From an uncultured Atopobium sp. (lineage in GTDB: Bacteria > Actinomycetota > Coriobacteriia > Coriobacteriales > Atopobiaceae): DNA of 64,000 nt. Shown in pieces: positions 30,985 to 39,377 of the stretch. The first letter of the stretch is position 1. Every line of letters begins with the position of its first letter. The position numbers were made by a program, and so were the translations under genes. The notes beneath the pieces were generated by a model. The model did not search any database, was not told the DNA's origin, and saw only the letters and a list, made by a program, of their open reading frames with translations. The stretch is taken from contig CALHVU010000021.1 of NCBI GenBank assembly GCA_938036925.1, positions 1-64,000 of the forward strand. Direction: 5' to 3'.

Positions 30985-31479
30985 CACAGGTTGCGAGTGA
31001 TTTCAACCCGGTATCCATTTCGTGTGGATACCGGGTTTCTTGTGCGGAAACGCTGGGAGTGGATCGGGTTTCTCGCCAGGTAGCGGTGTGAGCCCGGGTC
31101 GCGCGGGGGCGAGTCTCATGCGAGCCTGATTTTCTCGTCAAGTCTGAACGATTTGCCGGAAAAGTACGCCATGTCTGAGCGATTTGCCTGTTTTTCTCGC
31201 CATGTCTGAGTAAATTTACTCAGACATGATGCAGTTTTCAGGCTCAAAATTTAGGGCCACGTAGTCTATCTTTCACGTGCCTGATTTCATCAAAGAATCT
31301 GTAATTTTTGCCTAAAAGTGTAAAAGAAACTGTGAATTTGCCGGTTTTTGTCAAAGAATCTGTGTCTCAAATACAGATTCTTTACACTTTTCAGGCGCGC
31401 CTGGCGAGAAACCCGGTGCGCTCGCAGCGCCCCACGAACCCCGCACACCTCGCGCCTGGCGAGAAACCCGTGCGCTCGC
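30985..31479 (+). repeat. Composite intergenic element, copy 2
   Basis: Same build as copy 1, in the 545-bp gap between prs and pcp. Terminator-like hairpin at 31010-31032. Array A units at 31124, 31155 and 31186 with an inverted unit to 31243; its centre is a perfect 26-bp palindrome with arms ATGTCTGAGTAAA/TTTACTCAGACAT. Array B units at 31279, 31310 and 31340 with an inverted unit to 31396, where AAAGAATCTGT pairs with ACAGATTCTTT. Four exact GGCGAGAA motifs occur in this copy. Confidence 0.9.
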
Positions 31480-31505
31480 AAACCGCCCTTACAGCAGTGC
31501 GAGTT

Positions 31506-32234
31506 CTAGCAGGTCGTTCCGCTTTCGGAATCCGCGAGGTCAACGTCGTTTGCAAGCGCCGCTTCCAGCGCAACCCGCAGTCCGCGAGTCATCATCTCCA
31601 GCGACATGCTTGGAACCTGGTGGGTCTTCTCGCTAGCGGCAGCCTTCTCGCCAGCGGCAGCTTTCTCGCCTGCAGCGAGGCCCTTCTCAGCGCCTGCAGC
31701 GTTTTTCTCGGCAACCTGCTCCGTTGCGAACGGTATGTGCAGAAACGTGCCGCGAGTCTCCGGGAATCGCGTGGCCAGCGCGTGAAGGACCTGATACATG
31801 ACGTCGTTGCAGACGTACGTTCCCGCAGTGTACGAGACTGCCGCGGGGATCTCCGCCTGGTTCATGGCGGCCACCATGGCGTTTACCGGCAGCGACGCAA
31901 AATACGCGTCGGGAGCGCCGTCGATGATGCGCTGCGAGAGCGGCTGCTTGCCCGCGTTGTCGGGAATGCGCGCGTGAGCCCAGTTGATGCCCACAAACTC
32001 GGGCGTAATCTTGCTTCTTCCACCCGCTTGGCCCACGCAAAGCACAATCTCGGGACGCTCCGCTTCAAGCGCGTCGATAACCTTCTGAGCACCAGCGCCA
32101 AACTCAACAGGTACGTGCAGTTTTATCACCTGAGCACCGCCAATAGTCTCGGGCAGCGCCTTCACGGCCTCCCAAGCTGGATTGATTTTCTCGCCATCAA
32201 AAGGCTCAAATCCGGTAACCAGAATCTTTTTCAT
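31506..32234 (-). CDS. pcp: Pyroglutamyl-peptidase I with a motif-repeat insertion
   Basis: 242 aa, about 27 longer than usual. Removes N-terminal pyroglutamate from peptides (Cys peptidase family C15). Begins KKILVTGFEPFDGEKINPAW; the catalytic Glu lies in the ILCVGQAGGRSKITPE region, the Cys in YTAGTYVCNDVMYQ and the His in THLHIPF-like GTFLHIPFATEQ. Between QVAEK and VPSMSLE lies an Ala/Gly/Glu/Lys-rich insertion with repeated GEKAAA units, encoded by about five ~18-bp repeats carrying TTCTCGCC or near matches (31626-31720). GGAGG precedes the ATG at 32234. Predicted cytosolic. Confidence 0.9.
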   Translation of the reverse strand: MKKILVTGFEPFDGEKINPAWEAVKALPETIGGAQVIKLHVPVEFGAGAQKVIDALEAERPEIVLCVGQAGGRSKITPEFVGINWAHARIPDNAGKQPLSQRIIDGAPDAYFASLPVNAMVAAMNQAEIPAAVSYTAGTYVCNDVMYQVLHALATRFPETRGTFLHIPFATEQVAEKNAAGAEKGLAAGEKAAAGEKAAASEKTHQVPSMSLEMMTRGLRVALEAALANDVDLADSESGTTC

Positions 32235-32416
32235 TTTGCCTCCGCACCTCGATTGAACGACACATGTCCCGCACGCTGTTCGCCGCACGCCGATCGCTGC
32301 ACGCCGCGCACATCGCCGCTACCGTCCTACCAACCGCGAGCTCAGTTCACGCTGGTCGAACCTGTTGTTTTCCCTTACCATCATAAACGTACACATCTCA
32401 AGCGGAAGGAAATTCG

Positions 32417-32986
32417 ATGCACGGTAACAAAATTGTGCTTGTAGCGGGCCTGGGAAATCCTGGCGAGAAATACGCGCGCACCAGGCACAATGCTGGTTTT
32501 GCCGTCGTTGATGCCCTTGCCGAGCGCCACGGCGTTTCGTACTGGAAAAGCGAAGCGGGCTGCCAGGTCGCGGAAATCACCTTTCCCGCAGCTCCCGGCA
32601 CCGCATCTGGCGAGAAACGCCATGTACTCCTGGCCAAACCCCAGGACTTCATGAACACCAGCGGTGGTCCCCTCTCTAAACTTGCTCGTGCACACCACCT
32701 TCAACCTGCGCAAATCCTGGTCATTCACGACGAAGTTGACCTCGCAGAGGGCCAGCTCAACTTCAAAGAAGGCGGCGGACTCAACTCGCATAACGGCCTG
32801 CGCTCCATCGCCGACAAGCTCCAGAACAGGGATTTTATGCGCCTGCAGTTTGGCATCGGTCGCCCTCCTGGAAAGATGCCGGTGGCAGACTTTGTTCTGC
32901 GCGAGCTCAAGGGAAACAACCTGGAAGACTTCCTGGTCACCGCTCAGGCGGCCGCCGATCAGGTGGAGCAGCTCCTCCGCAGCTAG
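32417..32986 (+). CDS. pth: Peptidyl-tRNA hydrolase
   Basis: 189 aa. Recycles peptidyl-tRNA that has dropped off ribosomes. GLGNPGEKYARTRHNAGF holds the catalytic His, KPQDFMNTSGG the tRNA-binding Asn, and HDEVDLAEGQLNFKEGGG the catalytic Asp with the GGxxSHNGL-type loop. A segment at ~residues 62-72 (PGTASGEKRHV) looks like a small insertion with a GGCGAGAA motif; another motif encodes the conserved PGEKY. GGAAGGA precedes the ATG. It is divergent from pcp. Confidence 0.94.
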   Translation: MHGNKIVLVAGLGNPGEKYARTRHNAGFAVVDALAERHGVSYWKSEAGCQVAEITFPAAPGTASGEKRHVLLAKPQDFMNTSGGPLSKLARAHHLQPAQILVIHDEVDLAEGQLNFKEGGGLNSHNGLRSIADKLQNRDFMRLQFGIGRPPGKMPVADFVLRELKGNNLEDFLVTAQAAADQVEQLLRS

Positions 32987-33283
32987 CAGTCACCGCGCTC
33001 CTCCGCATGCCGTCACGTCACGAGCCCACCGAACTTCTCGCCCTCCGCAGCTAGCAGGCAAAACATTCTACAAAATATTTATGCTCATTCATGAATTGTT
33101 CATGCCTTGAATCATGCGCAAATAGTACAATAGATATGTTGTTTGCGAATACGGGGTTACCCAGACCTCGTATGCGTGAGATACATGCGTCACCTGCTAC
33201 TGTCTTCTCGCCAGAAGGCACGCTGTAGTGCGGCGCGTCAACTCACTCGCAGTTTTGTTGTGTTAGGAGAGGAGTACCGCTGA
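32987..33283. other. Spacer between pth and the NfnA-like gene
   Basis: No gene or clear hairpin. Two TTCTCGCC motifs lie at 33035 and 33205. An AT-rich patch at 33060-33140 includes TACAATAGATATG, which could hold the promoter of the flavoprotein operon. Confidence 0.4.
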
Positions 33284-34126
33284 ATGTATAAGATCCTCGA
33301 AAAGACTCAGTTCTCCGAGAAGGTCTTCAAGTTCCGCATCGAGGCACCACAGATGGCCAAGCATGCACATGCTGGTCAGTTCCTGATGGTCCGCGCAAAT
33401 GAGTGTGGCGAGCGCGTTCCATTTACCTTTGCGGATTGGAATCCTGAGGAGGGTTGGGTCGAGTTTATCTTCATGGTAATCGGCAAGACCACCAGGATGC
33501 TTTCTACCTACGAGGTTGGTGATTTCCTGCAGGACGTCACTGGTCCTCTGGGTGAGCCTACCGAGATGGGCGAGGGCAAATGGGCAGTTATCGGCGGCGG
33601 CGTTGGCCTGGCTATCGCCTTCCCTGTTGCTCGTCAGCTCGTAGCAGCTGGCCGCGAGGTCCACGCAATCATGGGCGCTCGTACCAAGGAGCTGCTGCTG
33701 CTTGAGGATCAGTTCCGTTCCATTCTGGACGACGATCACATCCACATCACCACAGACGACGGTTCTCTTGGCGAGAAGGGCGTTGTAACTGCACCTCTCG
33801 AGCGTCTTCTGCAGGACAAGCAGGTCGACCGCGTATTCTGCGTTGGCCCAGTTCCAATGATGAAGTTCTCCACTCTCACTGCCGAGAAGTACGACACACC
33901 TATCATCGCTTCCCTGAACCCAATCATGGTCGACGGCACTGGTATGTGCGGTTGCTGCCGTGTTGAGGTTGGTGGCGAGACCAAGTTTGCTTGTGTTGAC
34001 GGTCCTGACTTTGACGCAACCAAGGTTGACTGGAACGACCTTCGCGCACGTCAGGCAGCCTACCTCACCGAGGAAGGCCAGTCCATCAAGGCTTACGAGG
34101 AGACGAGGTGCGCATGCCACAGGTAA
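33284..34126 (+). CDS. NfnA-like ferredoxin-NADP reductase family subunit
   Basis: 280 aa, sulfide dehydrogenase/dihydroorotate dehydrogenase electron-transfer-like FAD/NAD protein. FAD part is in residues 1-100 (HAGQFLMVRANECGERVPFT), the nucleotide part begins WAVIGGGVGLAIAFP (~105), and the C-terminus carries a 2Fe-2S-type cysteine cluster (GTGMCGCCRVEVGGETKFACVDGP). The AGGAGAGGAG run precedes the ATG. It overlaps the next gene, encoding the larger subunit; the pair matches NfnAB, which transfers electrons between NADH, NADPH and ferredoxin, though sulfide dehydrogenase activity is an alternative. Confidence 0.87.
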   Translation: MYKILEKTQFSEKVFKFRIEAPQMAKHAHAGQFLMVRANECGERVPFTFADWNPEEGWVEFIFMVIGKTTRMLSTYEVGDFLQDVTGPLGEPTEMGEGKWAVIGGGVGLAIAFPVARQLVAAGREVHAIMGARTKELLLLEDQFRSILDDDHIHITTDDGSLGEKGVVTAPLERLLQDKQVDRVFCVGPVPMMKFSTLTAEKYDTPIIASLNPIMVDGTGMCGCCRVEVGGETKFACVDGPDFDATKVDWNDLRARQAAYLTEEGQSIKAYEETRCACHR

Positions 34127-35511
34127 ACGGTCGCTACATTCCAAACGTCAAGGCACCTCGTACAGCTGACAACGAAGAGCCAGCTGCAGAGCGCGCACAA
34201 GACTTCCGCCCTGTCGACAAGGGTTTCACTAAAGAGATGGCAATTGCAGAGGCAAACCGCTGCCTGGATTGTAAGAATCCACTGTGCGTTCAGGGCTGCC
34301 CTGTAAACATCAACATTCCTCGTTTCATCGAGGCAATCCGTGCAGAGGAGTTTGGTCGCGGTCTTGACATCATCCGCGAGTCCTCCATGCTTCCTGCAGT
34401 TTGTGGTCGTGTTTGCCCACAGGAGAACCAGTGCGAGGGCGTCTGCATCATGGGTAAGCGCAGCGAACCAGTTGCTATTGGTCAGCTCGAGCGCTTCCTT
34501 GGTGACCAGCCTGAGCTTGCTTCCAAGCCAGCTATCGCTCCAAAGAACGGCAAGAAGGTTGCAGTTGTAGGCTCCGGTCCTTCCGGCATTGCTTGCGCTG
34601 GCGAGCTTGCTCGTAACGGCTTTGACGTTACCGTCTTTGAGGCATTCTTCACCGGCGGCGGCGTTCTGGTTTACGGTATTCCTGAGTTCCGTCTTCCAAA
34701 GGCTGTTGTTAAGCGCGAGATTGACGGCCTCCAGGAGCTGGGTGTTAAGTTTGAGTTCAACTCTGTTGTCGGCCGCATCACCGATGCAGAAGAGCTCTTT
34801 GAGCAGGGCTTTGACGCAATCTACATTGCAACCGGCGCAGGCCTTCCAAAGCTTCTCAACATCCCTGGTGAGAACCTGCCAAACGTCTTCTTTGCAAACG
34901 AGTACCTCACCCGCGTTAACCTCATGAAGGCTAACAACTTCCCTGAGTACGACACCCCAACCAAGCACGGTAAGAACGTCGTTGTCTTTGGTGGCGGCAA
35001 CGTTGCTATGGACGCTGTCCGTACTGCTAAGCGTCTTGGCGCTGAGCGTGCAATCATTGCTTACCGTCGTACCGAGGAAGAGATGCCTGCTCGTCGTGCA
35101 GAGCTGCACCACGCAAAGGCTGAGGGCGTTGAGGTCCTTCCTCTCGTCTCCCCTCTTGAGTTTGTCGCTGGCGAGGACGGCGCAGTTTGCGCAGTTCGCG
35201 TCCAGAAGATGGAGCTCGGCGAGCCTGACGCTGACGGACGTCGTCGTCCAGTACCTATCGAGGGTGCTATCGAGGACATTCCTTGCGACGTTGCAATTTC
35301 TGCAATCGGCACTAACGCTAACCCATTCGCAAAGATGATCGGCGACATCAAGCTCAACAAGTGGGGCTACATCGAGGCCGACGAAGAGGGCCGTACTTCC
35401 GATCCTCGCATCTGGGCTGGTGGCGACATTGTAACTGGTGCTGCAACCGTCATTCTGGCAATGGGCGCTGGTAAGGTAGCAGCTGCTTCCATCACCAAGC
35501 ACCTTGGCTAG
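34114..35511 (+). CDS. NfnB-like/glutamate synthase small-chain type oxidoreductase
   Basis: 465 aa. The N-terminus has two 4Fe-4S-type cysteine clusters (CLDCKNPLCVQGCPVNI and CGRVCPQENQCEGVCIMG). The FAD site is VVGSGPSGIACAGELAR (~150) and the NADP site is VVFGGGNVAMDAVRTAKRLG (~290). This architecture is shared by GltD and by NfnB; coupling to the NfnA-like gene favours an NfnAB complex over glutamate synthase, whose large subunit is absent here. Start chosen as the ATG at 34114 (GAGG 5 bases before); a GTG at 34108 is possible. It overlaps the preceding gene. Confidence 0.87.
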   Translation: MPQVNGRYIPNVKAPRTADNEEPAAERAQDFRPVDKGFTKEMAIAEANRCLDCKNPLCVQGCPVNINIPRFIEAIRAEEFGRGLDIIRESSMLPAVCGRVCPQENQCEGVCIMGKRSEPVAIGQLERFLGDQPELASKPAIAPKNGKKVAVVGSGPSGIACAGELARNGFDVTVFEAFFTGGGVLVYGIPEFRLPKAVVKREIDGLQELGVKFEFNSVVGRITDAEELFEQGFDAIYIATGAGLPKLLNIPGENLPNVFFANEYLTRVNLMKANNFPEYDTPTKHGKNVVVFGGGNVAMDAVRTAKRLGAERAIIAYRRTEEEMPARRAELHHAKAEGVEVLPLVSPLEFVAGEDGAVCAVRVQKMELGEPDADGRRRPVPIEGAIEDIPCDVAISAIGTNANPFAKMIGDIKLNKWGYIEADEEGRTSDPRIWAGGDIVTGAATVILAMGAGKVAAASITKHLG

Positions 35512-35596
35512 TACGCCGGTTTAGGCTGACGTAGCTGCAGCTCACAGAGCGAACTAGCACGGCTTCAGCTCACAGAACGAGCTAACATGCAACAAA

Positions 35597-35631
35597 GAAA
35601 GACCTGGTACCACACGGTGTCAGGTCTTTTT
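35597..35631 (+). terminator. Terminator after the NfnAB-like operon
   Basis: AAAGACCTG/CAGGTCTTT forms the stem with an inner CCAC/GGTG pairing, followed by TTTTT, 85 bases after the stop codon. Confidence 0.8.
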
Positions 35632-35660
35632 CATGGCAAAAACGCTGAGAAATCCCACGC

Positions 35661-36140
35661 GCGAGCGCACGGGTTTCTCGCCAAGCGCTCTTCTCGCCAT
35701 CGCGCGCCTGAAAAGTGCAAAGAATCTGTAATTGCAACACCGATTCTTTGCAGAAATCAGGCAAATCCACCGATTCTTTTACGTATTTAGGCAAAAGATA
35801 CAGATTCTTTGAAGAAATTAGGCGCGTGAAAGATAGGCGCTTCGTCTCTAAATTTTGAGCCTGAAAGCTGCATCATGTCTGAGTATATTTACTCAGATAT
35901 GGCGAGAAAAACCGGCAAATAGCTCAGATATAATGTGCTTTTCCGGCAAATCGTTCAGACATGGCGAGAAAATCAGGCGCACTCCTGTCCGCATTAGGCG
36001 CACTTCTATCCGCAGCAGGCTCACTCCGGGCTCGCACCGCCCACCTGGCGAGAACCCCGTCCACTAGCAAAGTTTTCGCACAAGAAACCCGGCATCCACA
36101 CGAAATGGATACCGGGTAGAAATCACTTGCAACCTGCGCC
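35661..36140 (-). repeat. Composite intergenic element, copy 3 (inverted)
   Basis: Minus-strand copy of the element. Hairpin at 36091-36113. Array A units are 35948-35978, 35917-35947 and 35886-35916, with an inverted unit from 35859. Array B units are 35793-35823, 35763-35792 and 35732-35762, with an inverted unit from 35706. It ends with two GGCGAGAA motifs at 35675-35698. In this orientation it lies directly downstream of the transketolase 3'-end fragment, as copies 1 and 2 lie downstream of purL and prs. Confidence 0.9.
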
Positions 36141-36214
36141 CGCACACGGCGCTGACCTGCAGCGTTGCCGGCGTTGCGCCCGCACGCGCCGCTGACCTGT
36201 GGCGTTGCCGTTGC
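36135..36214. repeat. 40-bp tandem duplication
   Basis: Two ~40-bp units starting TGCGCCCGCAC (36135 and 36175) contain GCTGACCTG and GCGTTGCCG. They bridge composite repeat copy 3 and the transketolase fragment. Confidence 0.55.
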
Positions 36215-36228
36215 AGCGAGCTGAGCGC

Positions 36229-36425
36229 GGCTACGAGAGCAGAAACTCCCTGACGCGAGGGCAATACCTTCAGCGTCCAGGCCAAAGTGCGAAAGCAGCA
36301 CGTCGCCAGGAGCGGAGGTGCCAAAAGTGCGCATGCCAGCAAAGCGCATGAGCGTGGGCAGCTGCTCAGCCAGAAGCTCGGCAACTGCTGCTCCAAGGCC
36401 TGTTGCCACGTTGTGCTCCTCAACG
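36229..36425 (-). pseudogene. Displaced 3'-end fragment of the transketolase C-subunit gene
   Basis: 197 bases match 39376-39573, the last ~65 codons of the intact transketolase C-subunit gene, at roughly 90% identity. It encodes ATGLGAAVAELLAEQLPT and FGTSAPGDVLLSHFGLDAEG, then a one-base deletion (GCGAG-GGC) shifts frame before the stop. Similarity ends abruptly at 36425, 14 bases from the ABC transporter stop. This looks like the original 3' end of the gene, left behind when the 2.9-kb ABC/peptide/regulator segment arrived with its own copy. Confidence 0.85.
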
Positions 36426-36438
36426 TATTGAGCTCCTA

Positions 36439-38091
36439 CTATTGTTTTATCTCTACAAGCCCGCTTGGAGTCATTTCAAATACGGCATCGTACTTTGATT
36501 GTTGTGCAACATTGAGATGATGAGTTACCTCAATCATCGTAACTCCGCTTAGACTAAGCAGGTTATTCTCGACCTCAGTAGCCATGCGTGTGTCCAATGC
36601 AGACGTAGCTTCATCAACAAGCAGTAACTTCTTTCCATACAGTAAGGCTCGCGCAATAGCAATCCTCTGTCTTTCACCTCCGGAGAAGCGCTTTCCGTTC
36701 TCTTCCACTGGAGTGTCAAGTCCTTTTGGAAGAGCCGCAACTACCTCTGAGAGACCAGACTTTTTAATAACTTCACCGATTTGCTCACTCGAATACGAAC
36801 TTCCCAGCGTAATGTTATTTTTTAGCGTATCGTCAAACAAATACACATTTTGGTGAATCATTGCCGGATCACATAAAATATCTTTTGAACCGTCAATCAG
36901 AATATCTCCACTCTGAGGTTTTATCTGGCCTGAAATCAGTTTTAAAAGCGTGCTCTTTCCACTCCCGCTTTTTCCGATAATCGCATACTTCCTCCCAGCC
37001 TTAAAGCACGCAGATATTTTAGACACTCCGGAAATTGAATCAGGATACTTATAGGTAACATTTTTTAACTCAATTTCATGCTCTACATCATAGTGCCGTT
37101 CCTTATTGTCAAACGGAGTTTCTTCATCGTCGCATATAACCGCCTTCAAAACCGGATAGGCCGCTTTAACTTTGCCAAGCAATGAAGCAAATGTTGAAGC
37201 GGGCGCAATTACCTGACCGGACAGCTGGGTCACAGCCACAACGCTACCAAGAGAAACAAATCCTTGCACTGCGAAAATACCCGTTATACCCATAATAATG
37301 AATTGAGATGAAACTGAGATTGCTGTAACAAACCCAGATATAAGAGATGTAACTTCAGATAAATGTGCCTTCTTACCTTCCAACTGCTGCGCAACCAGTA
37401 AGTGACGATTTATAAAGTTGTTTTCTTTATGAAATGACCTGATGACATCAAATCCAAGCGATATATCACGAATCTGTCCGTTATACGACACCGTATTTTT
37501 TACGATCTCTTCTTGGCAATGAGTAAGTTGTTTTGTAAATACTCCGGGAATGATTGTTGGAATTGCCATAACAAGTATCGAAATAACTGCCACTATTGGA
37601 TTTATATACAAAAGTAAGAGGCTTGCAATAGTAATTTCGCAGCACGAAGCAAATGCATCAAGCAGTCCGCCAAGCCAATCTTTTTCAATAGTATCCATAT
37701 TCTGACTTAAAAGAGAAAAAAACTCAGCACTGTTTTCATTCATATTTACAGCATCTTTTCTCCGCAAATAAGCCTTCACGGCAGAATTTCTCATCTTAAT
37801 TACGGTGTCGCGAACCAGGCGGGCGCGCACATATCCCTGTAGTATAAGAAGGATACCGGTTGCTATAGCATATATACAGCACAAGCCTATAAATGCAAGT
37901 AACCGAGCAATATCTCCTGAAATAATGACTTCAGAAACCGTATTGAGAAGTGAGCTCAGTAAAAGAGCCACGCCGGCAACGACACAAGAACTTACAATTT
38001 GTACTAGTACAAAAATAATCACGTTTCGTTTGCCGACATTCTTTAAAAGATGCTTTATATTTTTCATTCCATTCCAATCGCAGAAAATCAT
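36439..38091 (-). CDS. ABC transporter, fused permease-ATPase exporter
   Basis: Up to 550 aa. A six-helix exporter membrane domain (residues ~15-310) is followed by an ATPase domain with Walker A IIGKSGSGKSTLLKL (~370), signature RFSGGERQRIAIARALL (~465) and Walker B LLLVDEATSALD. There is no C39 peptidase domain. Such half-transporters export peptides, lipids or drugs as dimers. It is AT-rich relative to its neighbours and contains no GGCGAGAA motif, consistent with transfer. Start uncertain: ATG at 38091 lacks a clear ribosome site; ATG at 38067 (MKNIKHLLKN) is also plausible. It lies downstream of the tiny peptide ORF. Confidence 0.88.
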   Translation of the reverse strand: MIFCDWNGMKNIKHLLKNVGKRNVIIFVLVQIVSSCVVAGVALLLSSLLNTVSEVIISGDIARLLAFIGLCCIYAIATGILLILQGYVRARLVRDTVIKMRNSAVKAYLRRKDAVNMNENSAEFFSLLSQNMDTIEKDWLGGLLDAFASCCEITIASLLLLYINPIVAVISILVMAIPTIIPGVFTKQLTHCQEEIVKNTVSYNGQIRDISLGFDVIRSFHKENNFINRHLLVAQQLEGKKAHLSEVTSLISGFVTAISVSSQFIIMGITGIFAVQGFVSLGSVVAVTQLSGQVIAPASTFASLLGKVKAAYPVLKAVICDDEETPFDNKERHYDVEHEIELKNVTYKYPDSISGVSKISACFKAGRKYAIIGKSGSGKSTLLKLISGQIKPQSGDILIDGSKDILCDPAMIHQNVYLFDDTLKNNITLGSSYSSEQIGEVIKKSGLSEVVAALPKGLDTPVEENGKRFSGGERQRIAIARALLYGKKLLLVDEATSALDTRMATEVENNLLSLSGVTMIEVTHHLNVAQQSKYDAVFEMTPSGLVEIKQ

Positions 38092-38111
38092 CTAAATGAC
38101 CATCACAAAAT

Positions 38112-38152
38112 GATAGATACCTCTTTTAATAAATCTAAAAGAGGTATCTATC
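38112..38152 (-). terminator. Perfect 17-bp hairpin between the peptide ORF and the ABC transporter
   Basis: Arms GATAGATACCTCTTTTA and TAAAAGAGGTATCTATC pair perfectly around a 7-base loop. ATTTTG follows on the minus strand, so it may be an attenuator or partial terminator that keeps the peptide message above transporter levels. Confidence 0.65.
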
Positions 38153-38160
38153 CCGCACTT

Positions 38161-38193
38161 TTAGTGCTTAACTACAATAACAATGATGGTCAT
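38161..38193 (-). CDS. Putative 10-residue hydrophobic peptide MTIIVIVVKH
   Basis: ATG ACC ATC ATT GTT ATT GTA GTT AAG CAC TAA, preceded at exactly 8 bases by GGGGGAGG, the strongest ribosome site in this island. The product is a short hydrophobic peptide with a basic end. It lies downstream of an Rgg-like regulator gene and upstream of an ABC exporter, all on one strand, so a signalling peptide (compare SHP/Rgg pairs in streptococci) is inferred. There is no leader sequence, so if secreted it is either exported as made or trimmed. A second, 11-residue hydrophobic frame (MLIILILCMDT, 38291-38326) lacks a ribosome site. Confidence 0.45.
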   Translation of the reverse strand: MTIIVIVVKH

Positions 38194-38298
38194 ATGTATC
38201 GCCTCCCCCTCTCTTTGACGAATACATCATCTCGAAAGAAGAGGAGGCTATCCATAACATCTCGTGACAATTCTTGTATTACCTCAAATGTTAAGTAT

Positions 38299-38328
38299 CC
38301 ATGCAAAGTATCAAAATAATAAGCATGG
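38299..38328. promoter_or_regulatory. Possible operator dyad upstream of the peptide ORF
   Basis: CCATGC (38299-38304) and GCATGG (38323-38328) form an inverted pair separated by 18 bases, centred about 120 bases upstream of the peptide start on the minus strand. The rest of 38194-38418 shows no gene. A promoter cannot be assigned with confidence. Confidence 0.25.
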
Positions 38329-38418
38329 CACGTAAAAATTTTAACTTTTGGTAATGAAAAATGTAGGCTGCCTTGCTCACTGTCTCTGAGCGCTTAGACT
38401 TGGTTTTAAGCCCTAGGT

Positions 38419-39330
38419 TTAATTTTGAGTGCTTAGATTCTCTTCAACAAAAGCGCGCACCATTTCCGCATTATCATGTTGGCCAATAAGTTCCATGTAC
38501 GGAATAATCGTCTGCATTATTGAAAGCGCCTTGTCAGTATTTCCACTCCGGAATTCAGACCGACCAATCAAATAAAAAATCACCGGTAAAAGTATCTGCT
38601 CATGGCTTTCAATACTCAAATCTCTTGCCAGATACGCATGCTGAGCAGCTTCTTCAAACCTTCCCTCAAGATCCAAGCAGGAAGATATATTAACTTCAAG
38701 GTTGATGCGGACAATCGTAAAGTCATTGCTGCTTGATTGCTGATCGGAAAGGTTTCTTGCAAGTTCTTCTCCCACTCGAATAGCCTCAATACGAGCTTCC
38801 TTTTGCTGAAGTGCCACAACCATCAAACCGATTATTTCAGCTTCAATAGGAGATAAAAGTTCATGTCGAAAATCAGATAAGTCAATATGAGGCTTTGTAA
38901 GCTCCAAAGCCTCACGTAACTTGACGTATGAATCTTCAGGATTCTTGTTCTGCTTGAGTTGTGCGGCTGCCTGTATAAGTAAAACTGACTGCCGCTCCAA
39001 TGCATGAGATGCATCATTTTCACTCAAGCCCTCCAGCAAGGATAGGCCTTGTTGGATTTTACCTGCTTCTATAAGCAGACTTGCTCGTCTTGTAATCTCA
39101 TTAAAGCTACGTTGGCAATCACTTTGATAAAAAACGTCACAAAGTTGATAGGTACTCGCCCCAAGTCTGCTCAACAATGCGTCGAGAATTACTTTGGAGG
39201 GCATCTGGCGGCCATTTTCAATTCTTGAAAGAGAAACCGGGGAGCAAATACCCTCTGCAAGCTGCTCCTGCGTCAATCCCTTACTATGACGAAGAGAATA
39301 AATAGTCTCTCCTAAAGAGTTTCCTTTCAA
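38419..39330 (-). CDS. Rgg/MutR-like regulator: HTH plus helical repeats
   Basis: 303 aa. Residues 5-60 form an XRE-type helix-turn-helix (GETIYSLRHSKGLTQEQLAE, then SPVSLSRIENGRQMPS). The remaining ~240 residues are all-helical, with TPR-like spacing (SLLIEAGKIQQGLSLLEGL; LEGRFEEAAQHAYLARDLS; SGNTDKALSIMQTIIPYM). This is the layout of Rgg/PlcR/PrgX regulators, which bind short peptides in the repeat domain. It starts with TTG; no good ATG is in frame. It is AT-rich and without GGCGAGAA motifs. It probably controls the downstream peptide and ABC transporter. Confidence 0.85.
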   Translation of the reverse strand: MKGNSLGETIYSLRHSKGLTQEQLAEGICSPVSLSRIENGRQMPSKVILDALLSRLGASTYQLCDVFYQSDCQRSFNEITRRASLLIEAGKIQQGLSLLEGLSENDASHALERQSVLLIQAAAQLKQNKNPEDSYVKLREALELTKPHIDLSDFRHELLSPIEAEIIGLMVVALQQKEARIEAIRVGEELARNLSDQQSSSNDFTIVRINLEVNISSCLDLEGRFEEAAQHAYLARDLSIESHEQILLPVIFYLIGRSEFRSGNTDKALSIMQTIIPYMELIGQHDNAEMVRAFVEENLSTQN

Positions 39331-39377
39331 ATTTCATCCCGTCTTTAATCGCTTGCACCATCAAAATATGACAAAGG

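Noticed and set aside
34093..35502. 469-codon open frame opposite the NfnB-like gene, and 482 codons opposite ulaG/ulaF (43477-44925)
   Set aside because: Both lie fully antisense to clear enzymes. Their composition mirrors codon bias, and no start signals are present.
36064..36423. 119-codon ORF in the transketolase fragment region
   Set aside because: It is an out-of-frame reading of the displaced transketolase 3' end.
38168..38260. 30-codon ORF with Cys-rich end (DTYDHHCYCS) as a RiPP precursor
   Set aside because: It has no ribosome site, and its codons for Arg-Gly-Gly-Gly are the ribosome site of the overlapping 10-residue ORF. No modification enzyme is nearby.
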